From: Antarctobacter heliothermus
GTDB taxonomy: Bacteria > Pseudomonadota > Alphaproteobacteria > Rhodobacterales > Rhodobacteraceae
Length of the DNA: 64,000 nucleotides
Assembly (NCBI RefSeq): GCF_900188425.1
Contig: NZ_FZON01000001.1
Location: 124,001 to 188,000 of the forward strand
Direction of reading: 5' to 3'
The notes below the pieces were generated by a model that did no database searches, was not told where the DNA came from, and saw nothing but the letters and a program-made list of their open reading frames with translations. This document shows, piece after piece, positions 46,761 through 55,626 of the stretch (within the stretch, counting starts at the first letter, position 1; each line of letters begins with the position of its first letter). Both the position numbers and the translations under genes were made by a program.

Positions 46761-48029
46761 TCACCCGGCGATTTCGGCGCTGAACGCCGAGAGATCCCCA
46801 GCCTCGATCGCCTGCCAGAGCGCATCGGCGCGGTCTGCCCCGACCAGCGATCCGGCCTTGGCGCGCAGGCGGCTGGCGCGGGTCGCCAGCGGCATCGGGG
46901 CCTCAAGATCAAAATGCGCCTCATAGCTGCCGTCGGTGTCGAGCGCTACCAGCGCCTCGGTCTCTTTCAGGGTGTCGTCAGTTTTGACGGCAACACGGTC
47001 GCGCAGGGCGGTGATTTGCGGATCGTTGCTGAGCGCGTCCGAATAGGTGTCCAGTGCCGCCGTGTCATGGCCCAGCAGCGCAAGTGCTGTCACGAGACGG
47101 TAGGAGAATTTCGCCTCCAGCCCGGTGCGCGGTTCGGGGATGTTGCACACGGTCAGCCAGCGCGGGTGCGTCGTGATGGTGACGGATTTGACCTCTGCCA
47201 CATCGGGGCGCGGCAGCAGGGCAAGCGCCTCCAACGTGGCGTGCAAGCCGTGGCAACAGGCGTGGTATTTGTGGCTGAGCGTTTCCAGCAGCGCGCCGGG
47301 CGGCTGTACCGTGTCACCGTCGCAGATGTGCGTCTGGACAAAGCCATTGGTGGTGTCGAGCGCATCGGGGTTGGAGATGAACCCCTGCGCCGCCAGCCAG
47401 GCGGCCTCGACCCCGTTTGCGGCTGCAATCCCGGCGTTGAAGGGTTTGCCCATGGTGCCGAACTGCGATTTCAGGCCAGAGGCGCGGGTGGCGGTGAGGC
47501 CAAGGGCGTGCAAGGTTTGCTCGGCATCCAGATCCATCAACTGCGCGGCGGCAAGGCAGGCCCCAAAGGCCCCGGCGGTGGCGGTCTGGTGATAGCCCGC
47601 CTGATAATGTGCGCGGCCAAAGCGCAGACCAAACCGGATCGAAGCCTCTGCCCCAAGGCGGGCGGCGTCAAGGATCTGCGGCAGGGTCTTTCCGTAACGC
47701 TCACCCACGGCCAGCGCGGCGGGCAGAACGGCGACGGAGGGGTGGCCGATATGGGCGAAATGTGTGTCGTCATAATCCAGCGCATGAGAGGTTGCGCCAT
47801 TGACCAGCGCCGCGCCGCGCATCGGGGCGCGCCCGCCGCCAATCAGGCTGGCCTGCGGGGTGCCGCCCTCATCCTCGATCAGGGCGCGGGTCAGGCGCGA
47901 GACCGGCTCTGCCTGACCGGCGATGCCGCACGCGGCCCAGTCCAGCGCCGAGAGCGCCATGATGGCACGGGCCGTGTCGGTGTCGGCGGCGCGGACGGCG
48001 TCGATGATGGGGGTAAAGGGCGATGTCAT
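46761..48029 (-). CDS. MmgE/PrpD family protein
   Basis: A 422-residue protein of the 2-methylcitrate dehydratase/cis-aconitate decarboxylase superfamily. Diagnostic regions: LDWAACGIAGQ at the N-terminus, ALVNGATSHALDYDDTHFA near 80-98, HIGHPSVAVLPAALA, AGYHQTATAGAFGAC near 147-161, GLTATRASGLKSQFGTMGKPFNAG and KYHACCHGLHATLEAL. The substrate cannot be deduced; the family includes methylcitrate and other dehydratases. The ATG 48029 is chosen; upstream codons form an Arg/Pro-rich frame with no support. Confidence 0.9.
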   Translation of the reverse strand: MTSPFTPIIDAVRAADTDTARAIMALSALDWAACGIAGQAEPVSRLTRALIEDEGGTPQASLIGGGRAPMRGAALVNGATSHALDYDDTHFAHIGHPSVAVLPAALAVGERYGKTLPQILDAARLGAEASIRFGLRFGRAHYQAGYHQTATAGAFGACLAAAQLMDLDAEQTLHALGLTATRASGLKSQFGTMGKPFNAGIAAANGVEAAWLAAQGFISNPDALDTTNGFVQTHICDGDTVQPPGALLETLSHKYHACCHGLHATLEALALLPRPDVAEVKSVTITTHPRWLTVCNIPEPRTGLEAKFSYRLVTALALLGHDTAALDTYSDALSNDPQITALRDRVAVKTDDTLKETEALVALDTDGSYEAHFDLEAPMPLATRASRLRAKAGSLVGADRADALWQAIEAGDLSAFSAEIAG

Positions 48030-48087
48030 GGCGCGCTCCGGGCTGTGGTCCGGGCGTGACCCTAGCGAGATGCGCGGCGAGGTAAAG

Positions 48088-48579
48088 TCAGCCGTGCAGG
48101 GCCATGCGCGCGGCCCCGTAGCCGGGCGCGGCCTGTCGGGCGCTGCCGCCACTGGCCATGGGGGCCGGACCGCCCGGCAACCCCTTGGGCACAACATCCT
48201 GCGCTGTGGAGGTGGCGCGCTGGTCCGCGCGCTGGTCCGGCGGTGCAAAGGCGCTGTCGCGGCGGCCCTGATGCGGGTCGCGCGGCCTGTCATCGGGGGC
48301 GCGGTCCAGCCCGTTGATGGCGGCGGCGGCGATCAGGCCGGTCTGATTGGTCGAGACGACCGGCGGCGGCGCAGGTACGGGCCATTGCGCCGAGGGCGGC
48401 AGAACTGCCCCGGTGGCCAGTGGCGTGCCCGCGCCAAAGGGGGCGGTGGCGGTCGGCGCCGCCTGTATGGCCGCCTGTCCGGGCGGCACCAGACGGGCGG
48501 CGGATTTCGCCGCCTGCGGCATCCCGAGGGTCTGGGTCTGGGGCAAAAGCAGGGCTGCAATGTTAAAGACGGCGGGCAT
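48088..48579 (-). CDS. Ala/Pro-rich hypothetical protein
   Basis: A 163-residue low-complexity protein rich in Ala, Pro, Gln and Thr. It opens MPAVFNIAALLLPQTQTLGM and contains PPPVVSTNQTGLIAAAAING and a charged RAPDDRPRDPHQGRRD stretch. The frame shows the G/C-rich third positions of real genes, and no gene competes on the other strand. No signal peptide or domain is recognised. An in-frame earlier start at 48645 exists. It could be an unimportant or fast-evolving protein. Confidence 0.45.
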   Translation of the reverse strand: MPAVFNIAALLLPQTQTLGMPQAAKSAARLVPPGQAAIQAAPTATAPFGAGTPLATGAVLPPSAQWPVPAPPPVVSTNQTGLIAAAAINGLDRAPDDRPRDPHQGRRDSAFAPPDQRADQRATSTAQDVVPKGLPGGPAPMASGGSARQAAPGYGAARMALHG

Positions 48580-48772
48580 GGCTCCGGTTCCGGTTGGTAA
48601 CACAAGCGTAAGACATGGGCCGGGAATCGGGCATTTCCGGGGCAAAGCGCCCTGCCCCGGTCAAATTTCCAAACAGGTGGTTAACGGCAGCTTTGGCGAA
48701 TGGGGCCGGTGATCCGGTCGCGGATCAGGTCCGGGACGGGGCGCGCAGCCGGTGGTTTGCGGGGCGCGGACC

Positions 48773-49216
48773 CTAGCCGTAAAGCTCTGCCGCGCGGCGT
48801 TCAAAAGCGCGCACGATGCGCTGCATGGCGTCGTAGAAGAACATGCCTGCCGCCCCTTGCAGGATGCGGTTGCGAAATTCGAAATCGACAAAGAAATCGA
48901 CCTCTGCCCCGCCGTCCACGTCGCGGAATTCCCACTTTGAAATCATATGCTTGAACGGACCATCAAGGTATTCAGTGTCGATGCGTTTCTGCTCTGGCCA
49001 CAGGGTGACTCGGCTGCCGAATTTCTCGCGGAAAACCTTGAAGGAAATCACCAGCTCGGCCAGCATCACCTCATGGTCGCCCTTGTCCTCGCGGGAGCGG
49101 ATGCGCGCGGCGGCCGTCCACGGCAGGAATTGCGGATAGGACGCCACATCCCCCACCAGATCATACATCTGTTGGGCGGTGTAGGGCAGTTTGCGGGTCT
49201 CTGAGTGGGTCGGCAT
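48773..49216 (-). CDS. RatA/Coq10-like START-domain protein
   Basis: A 147-residue SRPBCC/START-fold protein. It begins [20 protein letters not shown] with [17 protein letters not shown], and ends [20 protein letters not shown] with [15 protein letters not shown], the ubiquinone-binding Coq10 pattern. In bacteria the family is annotated RatA (toxin) but most members probably serve quinone handling. Start ATG 49216; longer in-frame reading crosses the hpt gene on the other strand. It is divergent from hpt with 69 bases between starts. Confidence 0.9.
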   Translation of the reverse strand: MPTHSETRKLPYTAQQMYDLVGDVASYPQFLPWTAAARIRSREDKGDHEVMLAELVISFKVFREKFGSRVTLWPEQKRIDTEYLDGPFKHMISKWEFRDVDGGAEVDFFVDFEFRNRILQGAAGMFFYDAMQRIVRAFERRAAELYG

Positions 49217-49285
49217 GTCGCTCTTTTCGGGACTGACAATGGCGGGGGATTTCGTATTGTCACGCCGAAGTTTCAAGGGAAAGCC

Positions 49286-49828
49286 ATGACACAGCGTCCA
49301 TATGTCGTAGACAAGATGATCTCTGCCAAATCCATCGCCGCCCGGATCGAGGCGCTGGCGCGCGAGATCGACCGCGAGTTTGCGGGCACTGACAAGCTGG
49401 TGGTGGTGGGACTGCTGCGCGGCAGCTTCGTGTTCATTGCCGATCTGGTGCGCGAGCTGGACCTGCCGGTGGAGGTGGATTTCCTCGAGGCGTCTTCCTA
49501 CGGGAGCGCCATGGAAAGTAGCCGAGAGGTGCGCATTCTCAAGGACTTGCGCGGCGGGATCGAGGGGCGCGATGTGCTGGTGGTCGAGGATATCATCGAC
49601 ACCGGATTTACCATGCATCATGTGATCCACCTGCTGAATGCACGCGGGCCGCGCAAGCTGAAGGTGATCGCCCTGCTGGACAAGCCGACGCGGCGAGAGG
49701 TGGAGGTGCGCGCCGACTGGATCGGGTTCGAGATCCCCGATGAGTTTGTGGTGGGCTATGGCATCGATTTTGCCCAGCGCAACCGCAACCTGCCCTATAT
49801 CGGCAAGGTGCGGTTTACGGACGATTAG
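49286..49828 (+). CDS. hpt: Hypoxanthine phosphoribosyltransferase
   Basis: A 180-residue purine-salvage enzyme making IMP/GMP from hypoxanthine/guanine and [21 protein letters not shown] is the PPi loop, [15 protein letters not shown] the flexible loop, [14 protein letters not shown] the PRPP loop (near residues 93-106), and [21 protein letters not shown]-like ending holds the purine-binding region. AAGGGAAAGCC precedes the ATG. Together with purF and guaA it shows both de novo and salvage purine routes in the window. Confidence 0.95.
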   Translation: MTQRPYVVDKMISAKSIAARIEALAREIDREFAGTDKLVVVGLLRGSFVFIADLVRELDLPVEVDFLEASSYGSAMESSREVRILKDLRGGIEGRDVLVVEDIIDTGFTMHHVIHLLNARGPRKLKVIALLDKPTRREVEVRADWIGFEIPDEFVVGYGIDFAQRNRNLPYIGKVRFTDD

Positions 49829-49961
49829 TGCTGGTAGCGTCGCAAATGGCGAATTAACCTTTTTTCAAATCTTGATCCGGGGGGACTGAAGGCAAGGAAT
49901 CGCGGCTTTGGTGCCGTGACCACTGCTGTTCATTTTGGTCGCCTGAACCAGAGGGCGCCCT

Positions 49962-51845
49962 ATGCCGACCACACATATCGTCAATGTACTGCATGATACC
50001 TCCGTCGTGGACGGCGACCTGACCCTGCGCGAAGCCGTGGCGCAGGCCGGGTCCGGCGACACAATCGTGTTTTCCGTAACCGGCACGGTGGAGCTTTCCC
50101 AAGGCGAGATCACCATAGGCACGGATCTCACCATCAATGGCGATGTCACCGGGGCGGATAACGTCCCCGACATCACCATAGACGGCAATGACGCGCGGAT
50201 CTTTTCCGTCGGCAGTGGCGGCACGCTGAACCTTGATGCCCTGATCCTGACCGGGGCGAACAGCGCCGTGCGCGGGGGCGCTGTCGACGTGGCCAATGGA
50301 GGCACGCTGATCGCCAACCACGCGAATTTCATCAGCAATACTGGAGCATCGGGCGGCGCGATCAGCAACAGCGGCACGGTTACGATCACAGACAGTTCAC
50401 TGTCTGACAACTTTGGTTTCAATATTGGTGGCGGCCTATTTAACGACGCCACCGGCACAGCCAACATCATCGACTCTGTGATCTCGGAAAACAACGCGGC
50501 TTTGGGAAGTGGCGGTGGGATCCACAACAGCGGTATGTTGACCGTCACCGGCACAGCGATCTCTGACAATATCTCAGGGGGGTCAGGGAAATTGTTCGAT
50601 CCCGGCGGCGGAGGATTGGCGAATGTGGATTTTGGTACAGCAGAGATCACGTCCTCGGTTTTTTCGGGCAACAACGACGAAGAAGGATACGGCGGTGCCA
50701 TCGCAAATATTGCCACACTGACCCTTACGGACGTCTTGATCACTGACAACGGGACCAGTCCATTTTGGAGGTCGATCCAAGGCGGAGGCATCATGAACTA
50801 TGATGGCCATCTGACGCTGATCAACACGACGATTTCGGCAAACCGGGCGGGCGAAGGCAGCGGGCTATTCGATGAAGGTCCGAATACGACGCTGATTGAC
50901 ACGACCATCACGGGAGACACTTATTATCTTGATGCAAATTCCACGACGATAACGAACTCAATCATCCTGGGCACTTACGGGTCAGGTATCACCCAGGCGG
51001 GCCCGGCACCGGTGATCACGAATTCCGTCACCTCCGGCGACGCTGCCACCGTTTTTGCCGCGATGGATCCGCTGACGGGCGGCGGGGTGCTGGCCGATAA
51101 TGGCGGGCTAGTGCAGACCATTGCGCTGAAGGATGACCCAAGCAACCCGGCGCTGGATATCGGGACCTCGGCCCTGCCCGATGCACGCGGCGAGGCGCTG
51201 TTCGATGTGCCCGGCGCGGGCAATGACGGCTCGAATTTTGCCGATGCGGGGGCTTATGAGTTGCAGTGCTTTGGCCCCGGCACCCTGATTGCAACACCCA
51301 AGGGCGAGACGGCGGTCGAGGCGCTGCGGATCGGAGATGCAGTGCTGACGGCGGATGGCCGCGCTGTTCCGGTGCTGTGGGTCGGGCGTCAGACCGTGGT
51401 GACGCGCCTTGCCAGCCCGCGACAGGAGCCCGTTCGCATCCGCGCCGGGGCTTTGGGTCCCGGGCTGCCGCATAGTGATCTGGTCGTGACCGCCGATCAC
51501 GGGATGTTGGTGGACGGGCTGCTGATCAACGCAGGGGCGTTGGTGAACGGTGCGACCATCCGCTTTGTGCCGTTGTCAGAAATGGACGACCGGGTGACCT
51601 ACTGTCACATCGAAACCGAAGTCCACGAGGCGATCCTTGCGAATGGCACGCCGTCCGAGAGCTTTGTCGACTATGCCGGGCGGCATGGCTTTGACAATCA
51701 TGCCGACTACATCGCCCGATATGGAGCGGATCGTTTGATCGCGGAAATGGCCCTGCTGCGAATCTCGTCGCGGCGGATGCTGCCGGAAACGGTCCGGGCG
51801 CGGCTGGGCATTGGCGATTCTACCCCCCGCCCCATGAGTGCCTGA
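49962..51845 (+). CDS. Beta-helix adhesin-like protein with C-terminal Hint domain
   Basis: A 627-residue protein with no classical signal peptide. Residues about 20-430 are Gly/Asn/Thr-rich parallel beta-helix repeats (for example SGGAISNSGTVTITDSSLSD, GGAIANIATLTLTD), as in polymorphic outer-membrane or choice-of-anchor Q proteins. Residues 436-600 form a Hint domain: Cys436 in CFGPGTLIATPKGE, then VEALRIGDAVLTADG and TADHGMLVDG. Roseobacters encode many Hint-tailed secreted proteins. Export could be by type I secretion. AGAGGGCGCC precedes the ATG. Confidence 0.85.
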   Translation: MPTTHIVNVLHDTSVVDGDLTLREAVAQAGSGDTIVFSVTGTVELSQGEITIGTDLTINGDVTGADNVPDITIDGNDARIFSVGSGGTLNLDALILTGANSAVRGGAVDVANGGTLIANHANFISNTGASGGAISNSGTVTITDSSLSDNFGFNIGGGLFNDATGTANIIDSVISENNAALGSGGGIHNSGMLTVTGTAISDNISGGSGKLFDPGGGGLANVDFGTAEITSSVFSGNNDEEGYGGAIANIATLTLTDVLITDNGTSPFWRSIQGGGIMNYDGHLTLINTTISANRAGEGSGLFDEGPNTTLIDTTITGDTYYLDANSTTITNSIILGTYGSGITQAGPAPVITNSVTSGDAATVFAAMDPLTGGGVLADNGGLVQTIALKDDPSNPALDIGTSALPDARGEALFDVPGAGNDGSNFADAGAYELQCFGPGTLIATPKGETAVEALRIGDAVLTADGRAVPVLWVGRQTVVTRLASPRQEPVRIRAGALGPGLPHSDLVVTADHGMLVDGLLINAGALVNGATIRFVPLSEMDDRVTYCHIETEVHEAILANGTPSESFVDYAGRHGFDNHADYIARYGADRLIAEMALLRISSRRMLPETVRARLGIGDSTPRPMSA

Positions 51846-51848
51846 AGG

Positions 51849-52796
51849 TCAGCGCGCCTTGACCTGTTCGGCAAAGCTGTGGGCCTCGGCGCGATGTGCT
51901 TCATCCAGGACCTCGGCCAAGGCATCGCACTCTTCGGCGATGTCGGCGTCGCTGAGGGTATGGCCCCAGTCGATGGCCACAAGGCAATAGCCGTAGCCCT
52001 GAACCGGGTTGTGCCAAACGCCTTCGTAGTCGGCCCAGGCGACAAACAGGCCCAGTTCATAGGCGGCCTTGGGAACGCCGCGTTCGACGCCCAGCCGGTA
52101 GAGCAGCCATGATTTCACCAGATCCTGCGCAATGCCGTCGTTGCCTTCGTACAACCAGGCCAGATCGGGGATGGATTTCTTGTCCCCGGCGGCCACGGCG
52201 CGTTCGAGGTAGAGGCGTGACAGGTCGACGTCTTCGGCGACGCCATTGCCGTGGTAATAGGCATAGCCGACCTCACGCAGCCCGTTGAAGGTGCCCGCGT
52301 CGGCCCCCTTGCGATACCACTCCAGCGCCTGCGCCATGTCCGCCGGGGTGCCGCGTCCGTGGTGCGCCATGTCGCCGAGAATGTTGTAGGCCTGCGGATA
52401 GTCCAGCGCGATGGCCGCTTCGGCCTCTGTGCGGGCCTTGGCGTAGTCGATGCCAAAGCCGGTGTGATCGGCCTGCCAGAACAGCGCCATGTTGAAATGG
52501 GCGCGGGCAAAGCCCTGTGCGGCGGCGCGCTGATACCAGTCCAGCGCCTGGGCCGGATCATAGGTCAGCCCCTGCCCGCCGTCCTTTTCCGTCAGCCCGG
52601 CGCCCAACATGTTCTGCGCCACCGGGTGGCCGTCTTCGGCCTCTTGCCGGACGGTGTCCCAGATGCCGTCATAGCGCCCGTTGAGCCAAAGATCGCGCGC
52701 CTCTGCCAAGGCGGGGGAAACCGGCGCGTCCAGCGCGCCTTGGGCCGGGGCGGCCAACGGCCAAAGCGCAATCAGCGCGACAAGAGAACGGATCAT
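51849..52796 (-). CDS. Secreted Sel1-repeat protein
   Basis: A 315-residue protein with a signal peptide (MIRSLVALIALWPLAAPAQG) followed by five or six Sel1-like repeats, helical pairs with the pattern A-x-x-x-Y-x-x-A-A-x-x-G (AQALDWYQRAAAQGFARAHF, AQALEWYRKGADAGTFNG). Such repeats mediate protein contacts. The ATG 52796 is chosen over 52808 because TGAGG lies six bases before it; the earlier ATG is preceded only by T's. It ends four bases from the convergent Hint gene and is divergent from the cytochrome c' gene. Confidence 0.85.
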   Translation of the reverse strand: MIRSLVALIALWPLAAPAQGALDAPVSPALAEARDLWLNGRYDGIWDTVRQEAEDGHPVAQNMLGAGLTEKDGGQGLTYDPAQALDWYQRAAAQGFARAHFNMALFWQADHTGFGIDYAKARTEAEAAIALDYPQAYNILGDMAHHGRGTPADMAQALEWYRKGADAGTFNGLREVGYAYYHGNGVAEDVDLSRLYLERAVAAGDKKSIPDLAWLYEGNDGIAQDLVKSWLLYRLGVERGVPKAAYELGLFVAWADYEGVWHNPVQGYGYCLVAIDWGHTLSDADIAEECDALAEVLDEAHRAEAHSFAEQVKAR

Positions 52797-52933
52797 CAAA
52801 GGCCTCATGAAAAAAATGTTTGTGCGCAAAGGATAGCCGCGCCGCCGGGCTCCGGTCAAACGGCACGAGACTGGGGGCCCGCAATGCAGTAAACGCTTGC
52901 ACAGACACCGGAAGATCGTCGAAACAAGAATGT

Positions 52934-52946
52934 GATTGTCACAATC
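52934..52946. promoter_or_regulatory. Inverted repeat upstream of the cytochrome c' gene
   Basis: GATTG-TCA-CAATC is a perfect 13-base inverted repeat 45 bases before the cytochrome c' start codon. Such dyads can be operators (for example FNR/NnrR-like or MarR-type), but the sequence does not fit one family clearly. Confidence 0.35.
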
Positions 52947-52990
52947 GCCTGCGATATTATGCTGCAGGTATTCAACACAGGGAGATACCC

Positions 52991-53443
52991 ATGAAATCCT
53001 CGTTTGTCGCATTGGCCGCACTGGCCGTTTTTGCTACCCCCACCTTCGCCCAAGAGCTGCCGCAGGCCGTCAAGGCGCGGCAGGGTCAGTTCAACATTAT
53101 GGCGCTGAACCTCGGCATCCTTGGCGGTATGGCCCGCGGTACCGTGGATTATGATGCCGACGCGGCGCAGGCCGCTGCCGATTCTCTGGTGGCCGTGTCC
53201 ATGGTCTCGCAGCCCGCCCTGTGGCCCGAAGGCACCGATTCGATGTCGATTGACGGCACCCGCGCCATGCCCGCCATCTGGGAAAATATCGATGACGTGA
53301 TGGCCAAATGGGCCGGTTTCGGCGAAGCCGCTACCGCCATGGCCGCCGTTGCCGGCACCGGCAAGGACGCGATTGGCCCGAACATGGGTGCGCTTGGCGC
53401 AGCCTGCAAGGCGTGCCACGACACCTACCGCGCGCCTGAGTAA
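52991..53443 (+). CDS. Cytochrome c'
   Basis: A 150-residue periplasmic haem protein. The signal peptide MKSSFVALAALAVFATPTFA is followed by a four-helix-bundle domain, and the haem site CKACH is at residues 139-143 near the C-terminus (ACKACHDTYRAPE), the hallmark of cytochrome c'. These proteins bind NO and may protect against nitrosative stress. GGAGATACCC precedes the ATG. Six bases separate it from the next cytochrome gene, so the two form an operon. Confidence 0.93.
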   Translation: MKSSFVALAALAVFATPTFAQELPQAVKARQGQFNIMALNLGILGGMARGTVDYDADAAQAAADSLVAVSMVSQPALWPEGTDSMSIDGTRAMPAIWENIDDVMAKWAGFGEAATAMAAVAGTGKDAIGPNMGALGAACKACHDTYRAPE

Positions 53444-53449
53444 GGGCTG

Positions 53450-54328
53450 GTGCGCACATTCCTGAAACTCGTGATCCTGGCGGCGATTGTCGGCGCCGGG
53501 ATCGGCCTGTGGGTCACAGCCCCCGACCGGGTCGATGCGGCGAAATTCGACGGTCTGACCGGCGATGCCGCGCGCGGCGAGACGGTGTTCACCGCCGCGG
53601 GCTGTGCCTCTTGCCACCATACCAAAGGCGCCGAGGACAAGCTGGTGCTGACCGGCGGGATGGAGTTCGTATCGGATTTTGGCACCTTTTACGCGCCCAA
53701 CATCTCGTCCCACCCGCAACAGGGAATCGGCGGTTGGACGCTCGAAGAGTTTGCCAATGCGGTGACGCGGGGTGTGAATCCCAAGGGGCAGCACTATTAT
53801 CCGGCCTTCCCCTACACCGCCTACACCAAGATGGTGGATCAGGATCTGGTCGATCTCTGGACCTATGTGCAGACGCTGCCCGCCAGCGATGTTGCCAGCA
53901 AACCGCATGACGTGGGCTTTCCGTTCAACATCCGCCGGTCGGTTGGCGGATGGAAGTTCCTGTTCATGTCCGACGACTATGTGATGGAGGCGAACGGCAA
54001 CGAACGCGGCCGTTATCTGGTCGAATCGCTGGCCCATTGCGCGGAATGCCATACCCCGCGCAATCCGGTCGGCGCGCTGGACAAGGCACGGTGGATGGGC
54101 GGCGCGCCCAATCCGTCCGGCAAAGGCACCATTCCGCCGCTGACCCCGGACAAGCTGGACTGGTCGGCGGAGGATGTCGCCTATTATCTGGAATCCGGTT
54201 TTACCCCCACCTTTGACGCGGTGGGCGGTCACATGACCGAGGTCGTGGATAATTTTGCCCATTTGTCCGCCGAGGATCGCAACGCGGTTGCGGCCTACAT
54301 CAAGGCATTGCCGCCGCTTGGTGACTGA
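53450..54328 (+). CDS. Dihaem cytochrome c
   Basis: A 292-residue membrane-anchored or exported cytochrome with an N-terminal helix (FLKLVILAAIVGAGIGLWV) and two c-haem sites, CASCH at 52-56 and CAECH at 197-201. Each half carries a distal Met candidate, and the layout (TKGAEDKLVLTGG, FYAPNISSHPQQGIGGW) is that of the gluconate/alcohol dehydrogenase cytochrome subunit family. It starts at a GTG with TAAGGGCTG upstream. It probably passes electrons with cytochrome c' encoded just before it; the dehydrogenase partner is not in the window. Confidence 0.9.
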   Translation: MRTFLKLVILAAIVGAGIGLWVTAPDRVDAAKFDGLTGDAARGETVFTAAGCASCHHTKGAEDKLVLTGGMEFVSDFGTFYAPNISSHPQQGIGGWTLEEFANAVTRGVNPKGQHYYPAFPYTAYTKMVDQDLVDLWTYVQTLPASDVASKPHDVGFPFNIRRSVGGWKFLFMSDDYVMEANGNERGRYLVESLAHCAECHTPRNPVGALDKARWMGGAPNPSGKGTIPPLTPDKLDWSAEDVAYYLESGFTPTFDAVGGHMTEVVDNFAHLSAEDRNAVAAYIKALPPLGD

Positions 54329-54385
54329 GCCCAACGCTTTGGGCCGGTTACGGCCCAAAGCGCCTTTGCTTGCCGTACTTCAGGC

Positions 54386-54420
54386 AAAAAAACGCCCGGA
54401 CAGTGTCCGGGCGTTTTTTA
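54386..54420. terminator. Bidirectional terminator between the cytochrome and lipA genes
   Basis: A-run, then AACGCCCGGAC (54391-54401), loop AGT, GTCCGGGCGTT (54405-54415), then a T-run to 54419. The stem is an 11-base perfect pair. The convergent dihaem cytochrome gene and lipA both end within 65 bases. Confidence 0.93.
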
Positions 54421-54448
54421 TTCATGATCGCTGTTCGCGCCTGCAGAA

Positions 54449-55399
54449 TCAGATGCGCGCCAGTTTGGCCTGACGTGCATCCCGCAGGCGGGCAAAATCA
54501 TCCCCCGCGTGGTAGGACGACCGGGTCAGCGGGGTCGCCGACACCATCAGGAACCCCTTGCCAAAGGCGGCTTTCTCATAGGCGGCAAATTCTTCGGGTG
54601 TCACGAAACGGTCAACCCGGTGATGTTTGGAGGTCGGTTGCAGGTACTGGCCGACGGTCAGAAAATCGACATCCGCCGCGCGCATGTCATCCATGACCTG
54701 CGTCACCGACTGGCGATCCTCACCGAGGCCGACCATGATTCCCGACTTGGTAAAGATCAAGGGGTCCAGTTCCTTGACCCGTTGCAACAGCCGCAGGGAA
54801 TGGAAATAGCGCGCGCCGGGGCGCACCTCTGGATACAGGCCGGGCACGGTTTCGAGGTTGTGGTTGAAGACATCCGGCTTGGCGGCCACCACCACTTCGA
54901 GCGCGTCGGGGCCGCATTTCAGGAAATCGGGTGTCAGGATCTCGATGGTGGTGCCGGGGGCGCGGTGGCGAATGGCACGGATGGTCTGGGCAAAATGCTC
55001 GGCCCCGCCGTCGTCCAGATCATCGCGGTCCACCGAGGTGACAACCACATGGTTCAGCCCCAGTTTCTGCACCGCATCGGCCACGCGGCCCGGTTCAAAC
55101 GCATCCAGCGTGTCGGGGCGGCCAGTGGCGACGTTGCAGAAGGTACAACCACGGGTACAGATCTCGCCCATGATCATCATGGTGGCGTGACCCAGGTTCC
55201 AGCATTCGCCGGCGTTGGGGCAGCCCGCCTCTTCGCAGACCGTGACCAGGTTATGTTCGCGCATGATGCGTTTGGTGGCGGCATAGCCCTCGCCGCCGGG
55301 GGCCTTGACCCTGATCCAGTCCGGCTTTTTCGGCTGGGCATTGTCGGGGCGATGCGCCTTTTCCGGGTGACGCTCGGCGGGCATTTTGAGATCGCGCAC
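54449..55399 (-). CDS. lipA: Lipoyl synthase
   Basis: A 316-residue radical-SAM enzyme that inserts two sulfurs into octanoyl groups. The auxiliary cluster motif [13 protein letters not shown], the SAM cluster [10 protein letters not shown] and the C-terminal [10 protein letters not shown] serine ligand are all present. The start is a GTG at 55399 with GAGGGG eight bases upstream; an internal ATG at 55384 has no ribosome site. The enzyme is monocistronic here. Length is normal. Confidence 0.96.
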   Translation of the reverse strand: MRDLKMPAERHPEKAHRPDNAQPKKPDWIRVKAPGGEGYAATKRIMREHNLVTVCEEAGCPNAGECWNLGHATMMIMGEICTRGCTFCNVATGRPDTLDAFEPGRVADAVQKLGLNHVVVTSVDRDDLDDGGAEHFAQTIRAIRHRAPGTTIEILTPDFLKCGPDALEVVVAAKPDVFNHNLETVPGLYPEVRPGARYFHSLRLLQRVKELDPLIFTKSGIMVGLGEDRQSVTQVMDDMRAADVDFLTVGQYLQPTSKHHRVDRFVTPEEFAAYEKAAFGKGFLMVSATPLTRSSYHAGDDFARLRDARQAKLARI

Positions 55400-55626
55400 G
55401 GATTTTTCCCCTCATGTGCAGACGGCTTAGTCCTTATTACCGGAATGCAGGGGGTGTTTCCAGTGTACCCGGTCGCAGGATCTGCGGCCTATCCCCAAAT
55501 GTAACGAGTGTCCCCCTGCACCAACCTTTTGTGTTTCAAAGACTTTGGCCCCGGAGCGGCATGTTGCCACTCCGGGGCCATGCACTGCATGCCGCATCGG
55601 TTTGTCGTGAATGCAGAGCGCCGCGC

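Noticed and set aside
51267-51845. Intein in the Hint-domain gene
   Set aside because: No C-extein follows the Hint domain and no conserved His-Asn end is seen; a C-terminal Hint tail fits better.
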